A stretch of 10,171 nt of DNA from an uncultured Parvibacter sp. (GTDB lineage Bacteria > Actinomycetota > Coriobacteriia > Coriobacteriales > Eggerthellaceae), in the NCBI GenBank assembly GCA_910587945.1, contig CAJUNI010000076.1, forward strand, positions 1-10,171, read 5' to 3'. Of the stretch, positions 1-5,414 are shown in pieces; position 1 is the first letter of the stretch; each line of letters starts with the position of its first letter. The notes below the pieces were generated by a model. It saw only the letters and a program-made list of their open reading frames with translations. It was not told the origin of the DNA and made no database searches. Both the position numbers and the translations under genes were made by a program.

Positions 1-2
1 CC

Positions 3-242
3 GGTATCAAGGTCGTGAAAATTGGTCCTTGGCCGATTGGTGATGAGGCGGAAGAGAATTGGCAGTTCTCCTATCTTCCGATCCCTACGAAGCAATGCGA
101 CACCTGCGCCATGCGTCGCGGGATGGGGAAAGTGCCAACCTGCGTGCAGCATTGCCAATCCCATTGCATCGAGTTTGGCCCGGTTGCAGAGCTTTCTGCG
201 CGCATGGATGAAAAGCAGAAGACGCTCTTTGTAGTTAGCTAA
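3..242 (+). CDS. 4Fe-4S electron-transfer subunit of a DMSO-reductase-type molybdoenzyme (C-terminal part, 5' truncated)
   Basis: The reading frame is open from the window edge to the TAG at 240-242, so only the last 79 residues are present and the true start lies upstream. The visible part has the pattern C-x2-C-x11-C-x3-C with PTCVQHC at its centre, followed by C-I-E-F-G. This is the last cluster-binding region of DmsB/PhsB/NrfC-like ferredoxin subunits, which carry electrons between a membrane or quinone partner and a catalytic molybdopterin subunit. The tail DEKQKTLFVV matches the usual ending of such subunits in Eggerthellaceae. The catalytic subunit would be expected just upstream, outside the window. 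The GTG at 15 is an internal codon, not a start. The family call is firm; the enzyme's substrate cannot be known from this fragment. Confidence 0.85.
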   Translation, partial: GIKVVKIGPWPIGDEAEENWQFSYLPIPTKQCDTCAMRRGMGKVPTCVQHCQSHCIEFGPVAELSARMDEKQKTLFVVS

Positions 243-251
243 CCCGCTTGG

Positions 252-279
252 GGAGGGGGCCTCACGCCAGGTCCCCTCC
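252..279 (+). other. Strong intercistronic hairpin without U-tract
   Basis: The 5' arm (252-262) and 3' arm (269-279) pair over 11 bp with one G-U wobble, around a 6-nt loop (CACGCC). No T-run follows, and the stem ends 4 nt before the Shine-Dalgarno GAGGAG (284-289) of the next gene. It is therefore unlikely to be a complete intrinsic terminator. It more probably protects the upstream mRNA 3' end or lowers expression of the downstream gene. This is inference from pairing alone. Confidence 0.6.
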
Positions 280-296
280 TAGTGAGGAGAATTCCT

Positions 297-821
297 ATGC
301 ATAGCAAGAAGTACTACATAATTTACGGACTGTTTTTCTCCCTATTTGTAGCTGCAGTTCTGTGCTTGTGCTTAACCATTACCCAAGGGATGCCGCACAT
401 CGATCCCGTCTTTTACGCGATGAGTTTTGGTGTGGCGTTTGTCACTTCCTTTGTGGTGACGGCGGTGGTTCCTTTGGGACGTATCGCCGCTGCTTGTGCC
501 GTGTACTATGATGCGCGCCCTGGTAGTGTTGCATTCCGCCTGATTCAGAATGTGTTCTTCAGCACGCTCATCATGCTGTTCTTAGGTATTGTCATGACCG
601 CTTTCATGACGGGCGTAGGTGAAACCATGGCGCTTTCCACCATGACTGGAGAACTCATGGCCGTTAATCTGTTCGATCGGTTTGTGGGGCTGTGCTTGCA
701 ATTCTGGCCCACCATCGTGATCGTGGCCTTCCTTTGCGATCCCATGGCTGGCGGATTAGCAGGAAAGATTACGGGGGAGCGCGCATCAGAAGCTCCCGAT
801 GCGGTGCCGGCTCAGGCGTAG
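297..821 (+). CDS. Four-helix integral membrane protein, internally duplicated, DUF2798-like
   Basis: Start ATG 297 is chosen because GAGGAG (284-289) sits 7 nt upstream; a GTG at 282 lies inside that ribosome site. The 174-residue product has four hydrophobic segments at about 7-28, 40-60, 85-106 and 131-152, and a short hydrophilic, Ala/Pro-rich tail. The protein reads as two similar two-helix units. Each has a helix ending in a short Gly-containing turn, a loop, then a second helix whose end carries a Pro (VVPLGR at about 57-62; CDPMAG at about 147-152). The second unit (85-160) resembles the small two-helix DUF2798 family by eye. It directly follows the Fe-S subunit gene, so it may be a membrane partner or anchor of that molybdoenzyme, but it is shorter than DmsC or NrfD anchors and shows no heme-ligand signature. 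No function can be assigned. Gene reality is well supported; the family label is tentative. Confidence 0.75.
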   Translation: MHSKKYYIIYGLFFSLFVAAVLCLCLTITQGMPHIDPVFYAMSFGVAFVTSFVVTAVVPLGRIAAACAVYYDARPGSVAFRLIQNVFFSTLIMLFLGIVMTAFMTGVGETMALSTMTGELMAVNLFDRFVGLCLQFWPTIVIVAFLCDPMAGGLAGKITGERASEAPDAVPAQA

Positions 822-862
822 CTTCTTTAAGACGTAGCATTTTGAGAGGGATGGAATAACCC

Positions 863-1111
863 ATGACTGCCCCTAATGAAACCGCCCGAACTCTGGATGG
901 CGGGGATGGCCTTGACGGCTCGAGCGCCGCTGCGGATCGAGCCCAGAGCCAAAAACTCAGTCAGGTATCTCAAGATGAGATTGCAGAGTTGGTGGATGCG
1001 GTTACTGGGGCAACTTGGAACACACGCAATGCCATTATGGCCGAACGATTCCGCAGTCAATTGGCGTCGGGCGCAGAGGGTTTGCCGGCGTTTCGTCCCG
1101 CAGGGACGTAG
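863..1111 (+). CDS. Small acidic hypothetical protein (82 aa)
   Basis: The 82-residue product starts at ATG 863, 41 nt after the membrane-protein gene, with a weak ribosome site (GGA at 853-855, or GAGAGGG further upstream at 844-850). It has no hydrophobic segment. The first 30 residues are Asp/Ala/Ser-rich and probably disordered. Residues about 32-70 could form an amphipathic helical region (DEIAELVDAV, then AIMAERFRSQL). I do not recognise a family. Its position between the membrane gene and a strong terminator makes it the likely last gene of the molybdoenzyme operon. The last codons lie within an inverted repeat, CGTCCC-gca-GGGACG (1094-1108). Other frames over the same stretch (876-1118 + and 827-1060 -) are less plausible, so this is the best candidate, but coding status is not certain. 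Confidence 0.5.
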   Translation: MTAPNETARTLDGGDGLDGSSAAADRAQSQKLSQVSQDEIAELVDAVTGATWNTRNAIMAERFRSQLASGAEGLPAFRPAGT

Positions 1112-1144
1112 GGGTTAGGTTCTCGAGAAAGAGTAATCGCTAAC

Positions 1145-1178
1145 AAAGGACTGGAAGGGAACGCTTCCAGTCCTTTTT
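1145..1178 (+). terminator. Rho-independent terminator of the left operon
   Basis: A perfect 13-bp stem, AAAGGACTGGAAG (1145-1157) with its complement at 1164-1176, closes a 6-nt loop and runs into TTTTT (1174-1178). It ends the + strand operon 34 bp after the small ORF. Read from the other strand it lies 45 bp past the MFS gene stop, but has only a TTT run there, so it may work weakly in that direction too. Confidence 0.9.
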
Positions 1179-1220
1179 GTTTATAAGAATGAGCTAGAGG
1201 AAGGATTATTCCTAAGCCGG

Positions 1221-2534
1221 TTATTGGAGTGGACCTTGTAGGTCGGTTGCGTCCAGGGCCCGAACCGAGCGGGGTAGGTAGAGCACGATGCCTAAGAGTA
1301 GGCAGGCAACGCCATCCCAGAAGAAAAATGGTGTAATCCCGATGGACTCCGCAACCATTCCTCCAATGGCTACGCCGATAGGGGCGGCTAAGCCGATTAC
1401 GGCGGTTAGAAGTCCCATGGCGCGGCCCATTTTATCGTCGGGAACATGACGCTGAACGAGAGTCATGAGAGGGCCATTGAACCAGGCGCAGGCGAGGGCC
1501 ATTAGGCCAAACATGATGATGTAGAGCGTGAACTGGTTTGGCTGAAGCAATCCACAGACTGCGGTAGTACTACCTACAAGCACTGCTGCTAAGGTAATGA
1601 GTCCGGCGAGTCGTTTGCCACCACCCCACACCATGAGAATAAGCGAGCCAACCAACATACCAATGCCAAAAGCGGCTTCTCCTAAGGACGCCATATAGCC
1701 ATTGCCATTAAAGTGGTCGAGCACCATAAGGGGGCAGAGGGCAGAAAGCGGGCCAAATATCATCATACCCAGGGTAACGCCGCCTAGGAGCACGACAAGA
1801 CCTCGGGTGCGGGCTATGGCCTGCCAGCCATCTTTGAGATTGGCCAAGGCATGTTGTTGGGTAGCGGTGGGATCAATGACGGTAGGTATTTTTGCTAAGA
1901 GAAGACCTCCTACGGCAATGCACGCGCCCAAGAAATCGAGGAATAGCACCGCAGAAAAGCCCAGGGTGGTGTACAGGAAAATGCCAAAAGCGGGAGCTCC
2001 GATGTTCGCGATAGCGGACAGGAGTTGATCGAGGGTATTGATGCGCAGAAGATGCTTGTCAGGAACAAGCATGGGCATCGCAGCCATCATGGCGGGGCTA
2101 TGGAAGGCCTGCCCAATTGCGCGTAGAAGACAGACACCCAGCAAAAGTGGAATGGATACTTCGCCTGCCAACACGATGAGCGCAGCCAAAAGGGATATCA
2201 CACCCACCGCACCGTCGGCTGCAATCATGATGAGTTTGCGATTGTGCTTGTCAGCAATAATGCCACCGAACGGAGAGAGAAGTCCGATGGGTAGCATGGC
2301 AATCATATTCATGGCGGCAAGGACAAGAGCGCTTCCGGTGCTTTCAGTGACATACCACACAATGGCATAGCCTGCCGCAAAGCTCGTAATCATAGAGGCC
2401 GCCTGTCCCAGCCAAATAAAGGCAATGATGGCGAGCCAGTTTTTTGCCAAAGGCAGACCCGCTGCGCTCAGTGTGGGTTCAGGATTGACAGGGGTGATTT
2501 CTGGGGAAGCAGGATGCTTTCTAGGGGTTGTCAT
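1221..2534 (-). CDS. MFS efflux transporter, MefA (macrolide efflux)-like
   Basis: The 437-residue protein has a hydrophilic, Pro-rich N-terminus (1-30) followed by about 12 hydrophobic segments. The order of conserved pieces is that of the MefA branch of MFS drug exporters. These are a first helix with WLGQAASMI (about 41-49), helix 2 with a Tyr-Val-Thr-x-Ser-Thr-Gly-Ser pattern, and motif A GGIIADKHNRKL (about 90-101). Next is a helix-4/5 stretch with LRAIGQAFHSPAM and then MLVPDKHLLRIN. It should be a proton-driven exporter in the cytoplasmic membrane. Family resemblance does not prove macrolide transport, since many MefA-like proteins have unknown substrates. The start ATG at 2534 is preceded by GAGGA about 6 nt upstream. 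Length is slightly above the roughly 405 residues usual for Mef proteins because of the N-terminal extension. Confidence 0.85.
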   Translation of the reverse strand: MTTPRKHPASPEITPVNPEPTLSAAGLPLAKNWLAIIAFIWLGQAASMITSFAAGYAIVWYVTESTGSALVLAAMNMIAMLPIGLLSPFGGIIADKHNRKLIMIAADGAVGVISLLAALIVLAGEVSIPLLLGVCLLRAIGQAFHSPAMMAAMPMLVPDKHLLRINTLDQLLSAIANIGAPAFGIFLYTTLGFSAVLFLDFLGACIAVGGLLLAKIPTVIDPTATQQHALANLKDGWQAIARTRGLVVLLGGVTLGMMIFGPLSALCPLMVLDHFNGNGYMASLGEAAFGIGMLVGSLILMVWGGGKRLAGLITLAAVLVGSTTAVCGLLQPNQFTLYIIMFGLMALACAWFNGPLMTLVQRHVPDDKMGRAMGLLTAVIGLAAPIGVAIGGMVAESIGITPFFFWDGVACLLLGIVLYLPRSVRALDATDLQGPLQ

Positions 2535-2539
2535 GGGAA

Positions 2540-2553
2540 ATCCTCAGGAGGAT
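2540..2553. promoter_or_regulatory. Inverted repeat covering the MFS ribosome-binding site
   Basis: ATCCTC-AG-GAGGAT (2540-2553) is a 6-bp inverted repeat with a 2-nt centre, and its left arm contains the complement of the MFS Shine-Dalgarno. In the MFS mRNA, 5 bp could pair across a 4-nt loop and hide the ribosome site; at DNA level it could instead be a small operator. On the + strand it also makes an AGGAGG 3 nt before an ATG, but that frame closes after seven codons. Confidence 0.3.
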
Positions 2554-2840
2554 CTATGGTTAACAATAATGGGGAATAGCATGCAGTTGCGCCCTATTGA
2601 TGACCACCAATTTGAGGTGTCATTAGGTGCCATAGAGCGAAACTATGAGTTGCATTTACCCCTGCTTTCGAAAAGCCAGTGGGGCAAGGACAACAGTTCT
2701 TTACAGTGCAAGTATTCCGGCCATAAGATCCTTTTCTTTAAGGAGTGTCGTTTGATGGTCTGCGCGGTGCTTAGGAAGGTCTCTCAACTGCGCAGTTGCT
2801 GGTTCAACTTCTGGCCTACAACCTCTGGCGCAGCGAAGAC
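2554..2840. other. Gap between MFS and flavoprotein genes: palindrome, direct repeat, possible decayed small ORF
   Basis: No convincing gene fills this stretch between two minus-strand genes. It contains a perfect 14-bp palindrome, CAACTGCGCAGTTG (2785-2798). It also has a 10-bp direct repeat, CAACTTCTGG / CAACCTCTGG (2805-2814 and 2819-2828, period 14), just downstream of the flavoprotein stop. On the minus strand TGCTATTCC (2573-2581) resembles an extended -10 about 40 nt before the MFS start, without a good -35. A + strand frame from ATG 2581 (GGGGA at 2571-2575 in front) stays open for 87 codons to 2844. Its first third looks protein-like, but the rest is Cys/Trp-rich and unconvincing. 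It could be a decayed gene or chance. Confidence 0.4.
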
Positions 2841-3338
2841 TTAAGCCTTCTTGAGTCGACGTCCCGCTTTGCCACGGATTTCGCTAAATTCGATAACCCA
2901 CGCGGCGGTGGTGTCGATTTCGCGCTGAATAGCTCCGCCAATTTCGTCCTTGAATTGAGGTAAGTATTTCATGCAAAGCTCAACGAGTACCCGTCGCACC
3001 ATCGCTTCGCTCTCCACAGGCGCAATAGTGCCTTGGGCAACTACTGAGGCAAAGCGGGTGGTAAAGAAGGTTTCTTCGTAGCAGGGTTCAATTTCAGACG
3101 CTACTGCAACGCTTACGCGAGAATCGCGCAGGAAGTCGTCGATTTTGTGTCCGGGACGTTTGCCGGTATGAATGTAGAGTCTCCCGTCAATCATGACATA
3201 GGACAGCGGAACACCATAGGGGGTGCCGTCTTCATCTACGGTAGATACTACGCAATATTCGCCCTCGTCAAGAATCTCAAGAGCTTCTTCCAGCGTCAAT
3301 TCGCGTTCTGCCATCTGCATAGGATAGGAAGCAGTCAT
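2841..3338 (-). CDS. NimA-like flavoprotein, pyridoxamine 5'-phosphate oxidase fold
   Basis: The 165-residue protein begins with the family's leading helix (ELTLEEALEILDEGEY, about 13-28), then the split-barrel core. Diagnostic pieces are the strand CVVSTVDEDGTPYGVPLSYV (29-48) and then LYIHTGKRPGHKIDDF (54-69). The latter corresponds to the His-x-x-x-x-Gly-x-Lys FMN-contact region of NimA (5-nitroimidazole reductase) relatives. It likely binds FMN or a related cofactor as a cytoplasmic dimer and acts as a reductase or oxidoreductase. The substrate is unknown, and most family members are not proven nitroimidazole-resistance proteins. The start at 3338 has AAAGGG 7 nt upstream (minus strand). 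Length is typical. It may share a transcript with the MFS gene downstream, although the gap is long. Confidence 0.85.
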   Translation of the reverse strand: MTASYPMQMAERELTLEEALEILDEGEYCVVSTVDEDGTPYGVPLSYVMIDGRLYIHTGKRPGHKIDDFLRDSRVSVAVASEIEPCYEETFFTTRFASVVAQGTIAPVESEAMVRRVLVELCMKYLPQFKDEIGGAIQREIDTTAAWVIEFSEIRGKAGRRLKKA

Positions 3339-3395
3339 AACACACCCTTTCTGCCAGGGAGATAGATCAAATAGAGGCTATTGCCATGAAAGAGA

Positions 3396-3401
3396 AGTAT
3401 A
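3396..3401 (-). promoter_or_regulatory. Candidate -10 element of the flavoprotein gene
   Basis: On the minus strand TATACT lies 58 nt before the start codon. The region 15-18 nt further upstream (AATTCAC) only weakly resembles a -35 box. Low confidence. Confidence 0.3.
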
Positions 3402-3650
3402 GAGGAGTTTTTCGTTCGTGAATTGGAGAGGGATTAGAGAAAAGAACTAAAGAGGGTAGATAATTCACCACGCGAGGGCGATAGGCGGTCTGTGTAATCC
3501 ATGCTATCCTACCCAGAATTTCACCTCAGTTCGCAAGAGAACAATAGTGGTGCTGTGATGGTGGTTGGATATAACAGGCCTGGTGGATCTCAGCTGAGTG
3601 GCGTCAATGGGGTGCTTTGGTGATAGTCAACGCGTAGAAACGAGATCGCT
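3402..3650. other. Divergent intergenic region before the YbaN gene
   Basis: This stretch separates the minus-strand flavoprotein from the + strand YbaN gene, and no ORF in it is convincing. The best + strand promoter signal is an extended -10, TGCTATCCT (3502-3510), without a good -35; TATAAC at 3570-3575 is an alternative. A perfect palindrome CTCAGCTGAG is at 3589-3598. If the first promoter is used, the YbaN mRNA would have a leader of about 135 nt. I recognise no riboswitch in it. Confidence 0.4.
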
Positions 3651-4064
3651 GTGAATCGATTTACCCGGGGGATTACGCTACTCGTGGCGTGGCTGGCGTT
3701 TGGTCTTGGATGTATCGGGATATTCGTCCCTGTGTTACCTACAACACCTCTGGTGCTTCTCGCCACTTTTTTGTTCGCGCGTTCTTCTCCACGTTGCCAT
3801 GACTGGATTTGTTCTACAAAAGTTTATAAGACCTATGTAGAGGCATTTAAGCAGGCGGGCGGAATTCCATTTGGTACGAAGGCTCGCATACTGTTGGTGT
3901 CCTATTCGGTTATGGCGGTGAGTGCGCTATTGGTACAACGGCCATTGGTCTGGATTATTCTTGCTGTGGTGGCGCTGTTTCTGCTTTATCTCATGCTTGT
4001 ACGTATCCCCAAAGTGGGTATAGGGGCAGTGGAGCAAGCCCGTGATGCTGGGGAAGCGGAATAA
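3651..4064 (+). CDS. ybaN: YbaN/DUF454 family inner-membrane protein
   Basis: The 137-residue protein carries the DUF454 signature near its N-terminus: G-C-I-G-I-F-V-P-V-L-P-T-T-P-L (20-34), followed by LLATFLFARSSPR (36-48). Hydrophobic segments lie at about 8-28, 30-44, 80-96 and 99-118, so it is a small multi-helix membrane protein. The molecular role of the family is not established. The start is the GTG at 3651, giving the family's usual N-terminus; the ribosome site upstream (GAAACGAGA) is weak, which may mean low translation. It appears to be monocistronic, bounded by its own terminator. Length agrees with the family (about 115-140 residues). Confidence 0.85.
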   Translation: MNRFTRGITLLVAWLAFGLGCIGIFVPVLPTTPLVLLATFLFARSSPRCHDWICSTKVYKTYVEAFKQAGGIPFGTKARILLVSYSVMAVSALLVQRPLVWIILAVVALFLLYLMLVRIPKVGIGAVEQARDAGEAE

Positions 4065-4154
4065 CGCGAAGCAAGCCTTATGGCAACACTGATCTTCTGA
4101 AGTTGGAGGTTCCGTCCTGGGGTTATTAAGATCTCACCTTAGGGTCAAAATACG

Positions 4155-4183
4155 AAACGGCAGGCTTTGTGGTCTGCCGTTTT
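4155..4183 (+). terminator. Rho-independent terminator after ybaN
   Basis: A 9-bp stem, AAACGGCAG (4155-4163) with CTGCCGTTT (4174-4182), closes a 10-nt loop and ends in TTTT. It lies 90 nt after the ybaN stop and insulates the mod operon from readthrough. Confidence 0.8.
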
Positions 4184-4294
4184 ACTTTGGGACGTTGGCG
4201 TACCCCGAGTCTTAATGCAGGGCTTGATGGCCTGGAGACTCTATGACCAAATATGATGACTTTTAACCCGGTGGGGGAATTATTTGGGAGGATA
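4184..4294. other. Upstream region of the mod promoter with imperfect stem
   Basis: This stretch lies between the ybaN terminator and the mod promoter. GAGTCT (4207-4212) and AGACTC (4236-4241) form the outer arms of an imperfect stem, and CAGG/CCTG (4218-4221 and 4231-4234) form inner arms. No T-run follows, and no gene or known RNA motif is recognised. Confidence 0.3.
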
Positions 4295-4360
4295 AGAATA
4301 TTCTCGTTTGACATTATACTTAAACATGAATAATATTCTGGATTGCATATAGTTATGCAA
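4295..4360 (+). promoter_or_regulatory. mod operon promoter with three candidate operator dyads
   Basis: TTGACA (4308-4313), 17 nt, then TAATAT (4331-4336) make a strong sigma-70-type promoter, with a transcription start expected near 4343. Three dyads overlap or flank it. They are the palindrome AGAATATTCT (4295-4304) just upstream of the -35, GAATA-a-TATTC (4328-4338) over the -10, and TTGCATA-tagt-TATGCAA (4343-4360) at the expected start. The first two share the half-site GAATA and have centres about 33 bp apart. Such positions suit a repressor, plausibly molybdate- or tungstate-responsive. None is a clear match to the E. coli ModE site as I know it, and no regulator gene is visible here. 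Confidence 0.7.
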
Positions 4361-4436
4361 ATCGGTCATAGATTCTTCGAGGGCTTTGTTGCATTCCCTG
4401 AAGGACGGGCTATCACTGAGATTTTGGGAGGTTTGG

Positions 4437-5336
4437 ATGAAGTTCGCAAAGAAGAACGTCGTGGTTGCTGCGGCCACCCTCGCACTTGCTGCCCTACTGG
4501 GGCTGGCCGGATGCTCAGGCAATCAGCAAGCATCAGAAAAGAGCGATGAGAGTGCGCAGGCGCCCCAGGCAGAGCAACCTGCCAAAGAGGTGCAGTTGCA
4601 GATTTTCGCCGCAAACTCGTTAACGAAGGCCATGGATGAAGCCCAAGCGCTCTACACCTCCCAGAACCCTCAGGTCACGTTTGCTGATACGCAATATGAA
4701 GCTTCGGGCACGTTGAACGAGATGCTTGGCGCCGGTCAATATGCGGACATCCTTATTACGGCCTCTAAGAGCACCATGGATACGGCGGTGACCGAAGGCT
4801 ATGTGAATGCCGATACTAACGAGACCATGTTCACAAATCAGCTGGTAGTGGTATCCAAAGAGGGAAACACGCTAGGTGACATCACGCTCCAAGACATTGC
4901 ATCGGGTGCCTACACCGTGGCTATTGGAGATGAAAACGTGCCGGCTGGTAATTATGCTTGTCAGTCGTTGACGACCGTGGGTGCCTACGTTGAGCCTAAC
5001 GGTGCGACGGGCAAAGATGCTACGGGCAAAGGTGGCCAATTCTCAGAGGTTTTGCAGCCGAAAGTGACGCTGGGTAGCTCTGTGGGCAATGTATGCCGCT
5101 ATGCTGAGACGGGGGATGTGGACTTGGCTCTGGTCTATACCTCGGATGTTTATCGCTTTGGCGGTGTGGAGGTAGTAAGCATTGTCCCCGATGACACCCA
5201 TAAAGCCATTACCTATCCGGGTGCAGTTTGTGCGGATTCAGCTCATGCAGAAGCTGCTCAAGCGTTCCTGGAGTGGTGCCTGACGGACCCTGACTGCGAA
5301 AAGATTTGGCAGAAGTGGGGCTTCGAGCTTGCATAA
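4437..5336 (+). CDS. modA: ModA molybdate/tungstate-binding lipoprotein
   Basis: The 299-residue protein is the extracytoplasmic oxyanion receptor of the ABC importer. Residues 1-26 form a lipoprotein signal: KK near the start, a hydrophobic core, then the lipobox L-A-G-C with lipid-bearing Cys26. A charged linker (27-50) follows. The mature domain opens with IFAANSLTKAMDEA (56-69), the ModA first-helix motif with ligand-type Ser61, then Y-E-A-S-G-T-L (87-93, Ser90 as second likely ligand), ADILITAS (103-110) and a C-terminal Y-T-S-D (234-237). Start ATG 4437 has GGGAGG (4426-4431) 5 nt upstream; upstream in-frame codons would bury the signal peptide. Oddities are five cysteines besides Cys26 (175, 220, 265, 281, 287) and a short in-frame duplication around 191-200. 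It is a ModA rather than a TupA/WtpA by motif, but metal preference cannot be read from sequence. Confidence 0.93.
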   Translation: MKFAKKNVVVAAATLALAALLGLAGCSGNQQASEKSDESAQAPQAEQPAKEVQLQIFAANSLTKAMDEAQALYTSQNPQVTFADTQYEASGTLNEMLGAGQYADILITASKSTMDTAVTEGYVNADTNETMFTNQLVVVSKEGNTLGDITLQDIASGAYTVAIGDENVPAGNYACQSLTTVGAYVEPNGATGKDATGKGGQFSEVLQPKVTLGSSVGNVCRYAETGDVDLALVYTSDVYRFGGVEVVSIVPDDTHKAITYPGAVCADSAHAEAAQAFLEWCLTDPDCEKIWQKWGFELA

Positions 5337-5368
5337 CAGGTAGAATTCCTTCAAGCGTTCTGAAACAC

Positions 5369-5399
5369 AAGAAGGGCGGCTTTTGTGTCGCCCTTCTTT
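5369..5399 (+). terminator. Terminator-like hairpin between modA and modB (possible attenuator)
   Basis: AAGAAGGGCG (5369-5378) pairs perfectly with CGCCCTTCTT (5389-5398) around a 10-nt loop and runs into only three T residues. A competing pairing ACACAA (5365-5370) with TTGTGT (5383-5388) would place the 5' arm in its loop. It sits 32 nt after the modA stop and 16 nt before the modB start. Partial termination or 3'-end protection here would give more ModA than ModB/ModC, the usual stoichiometry for binding-protein importers. Confidence 0.6.
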
Positions 5400-5414
5400 G
5401 CCGTAAGGGGTTGC

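Noticed and set aside
827..1060. Minus-strand ORF of 77 codons opposite the small orphan gene
   Set aside because: No ribosome site or protein-like composition; the + strand frame agrees with operon direction and terminator.
2556..2579. Seven-codon leader peptide after AGGAGG on the + strand
   Set aside because: The AGGAGG is the mirror of the MFS ribosome-site dyad and no + strand gene follows to be regulated, so chance is more likely.
4184..4436. Molybdenum-cofactor or other riboswitch in the modA upstream region
   Set aside because: I could not match known conserved core positions; the predicted mRNA leader is only about 94 nt, with one short bulged stem (AGGG 4380-4383 / CCCT 4396-4399).
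4280..4522. Minus-strand ORF over the mod promoter and start of modA
   Set aside because: It is a shadow of modA coding sequence on the other strand and runs through the promoter dyads.
5385..5414. GTG start at 5385 for modB
   Set aside because: It lies in the loop and 3' arm of the intercistronic hairpin and has no ribosome site; ATG 5415 has AAGGGG just upstream and is followed directly by a basic, then hydrophobic, N-terminus.
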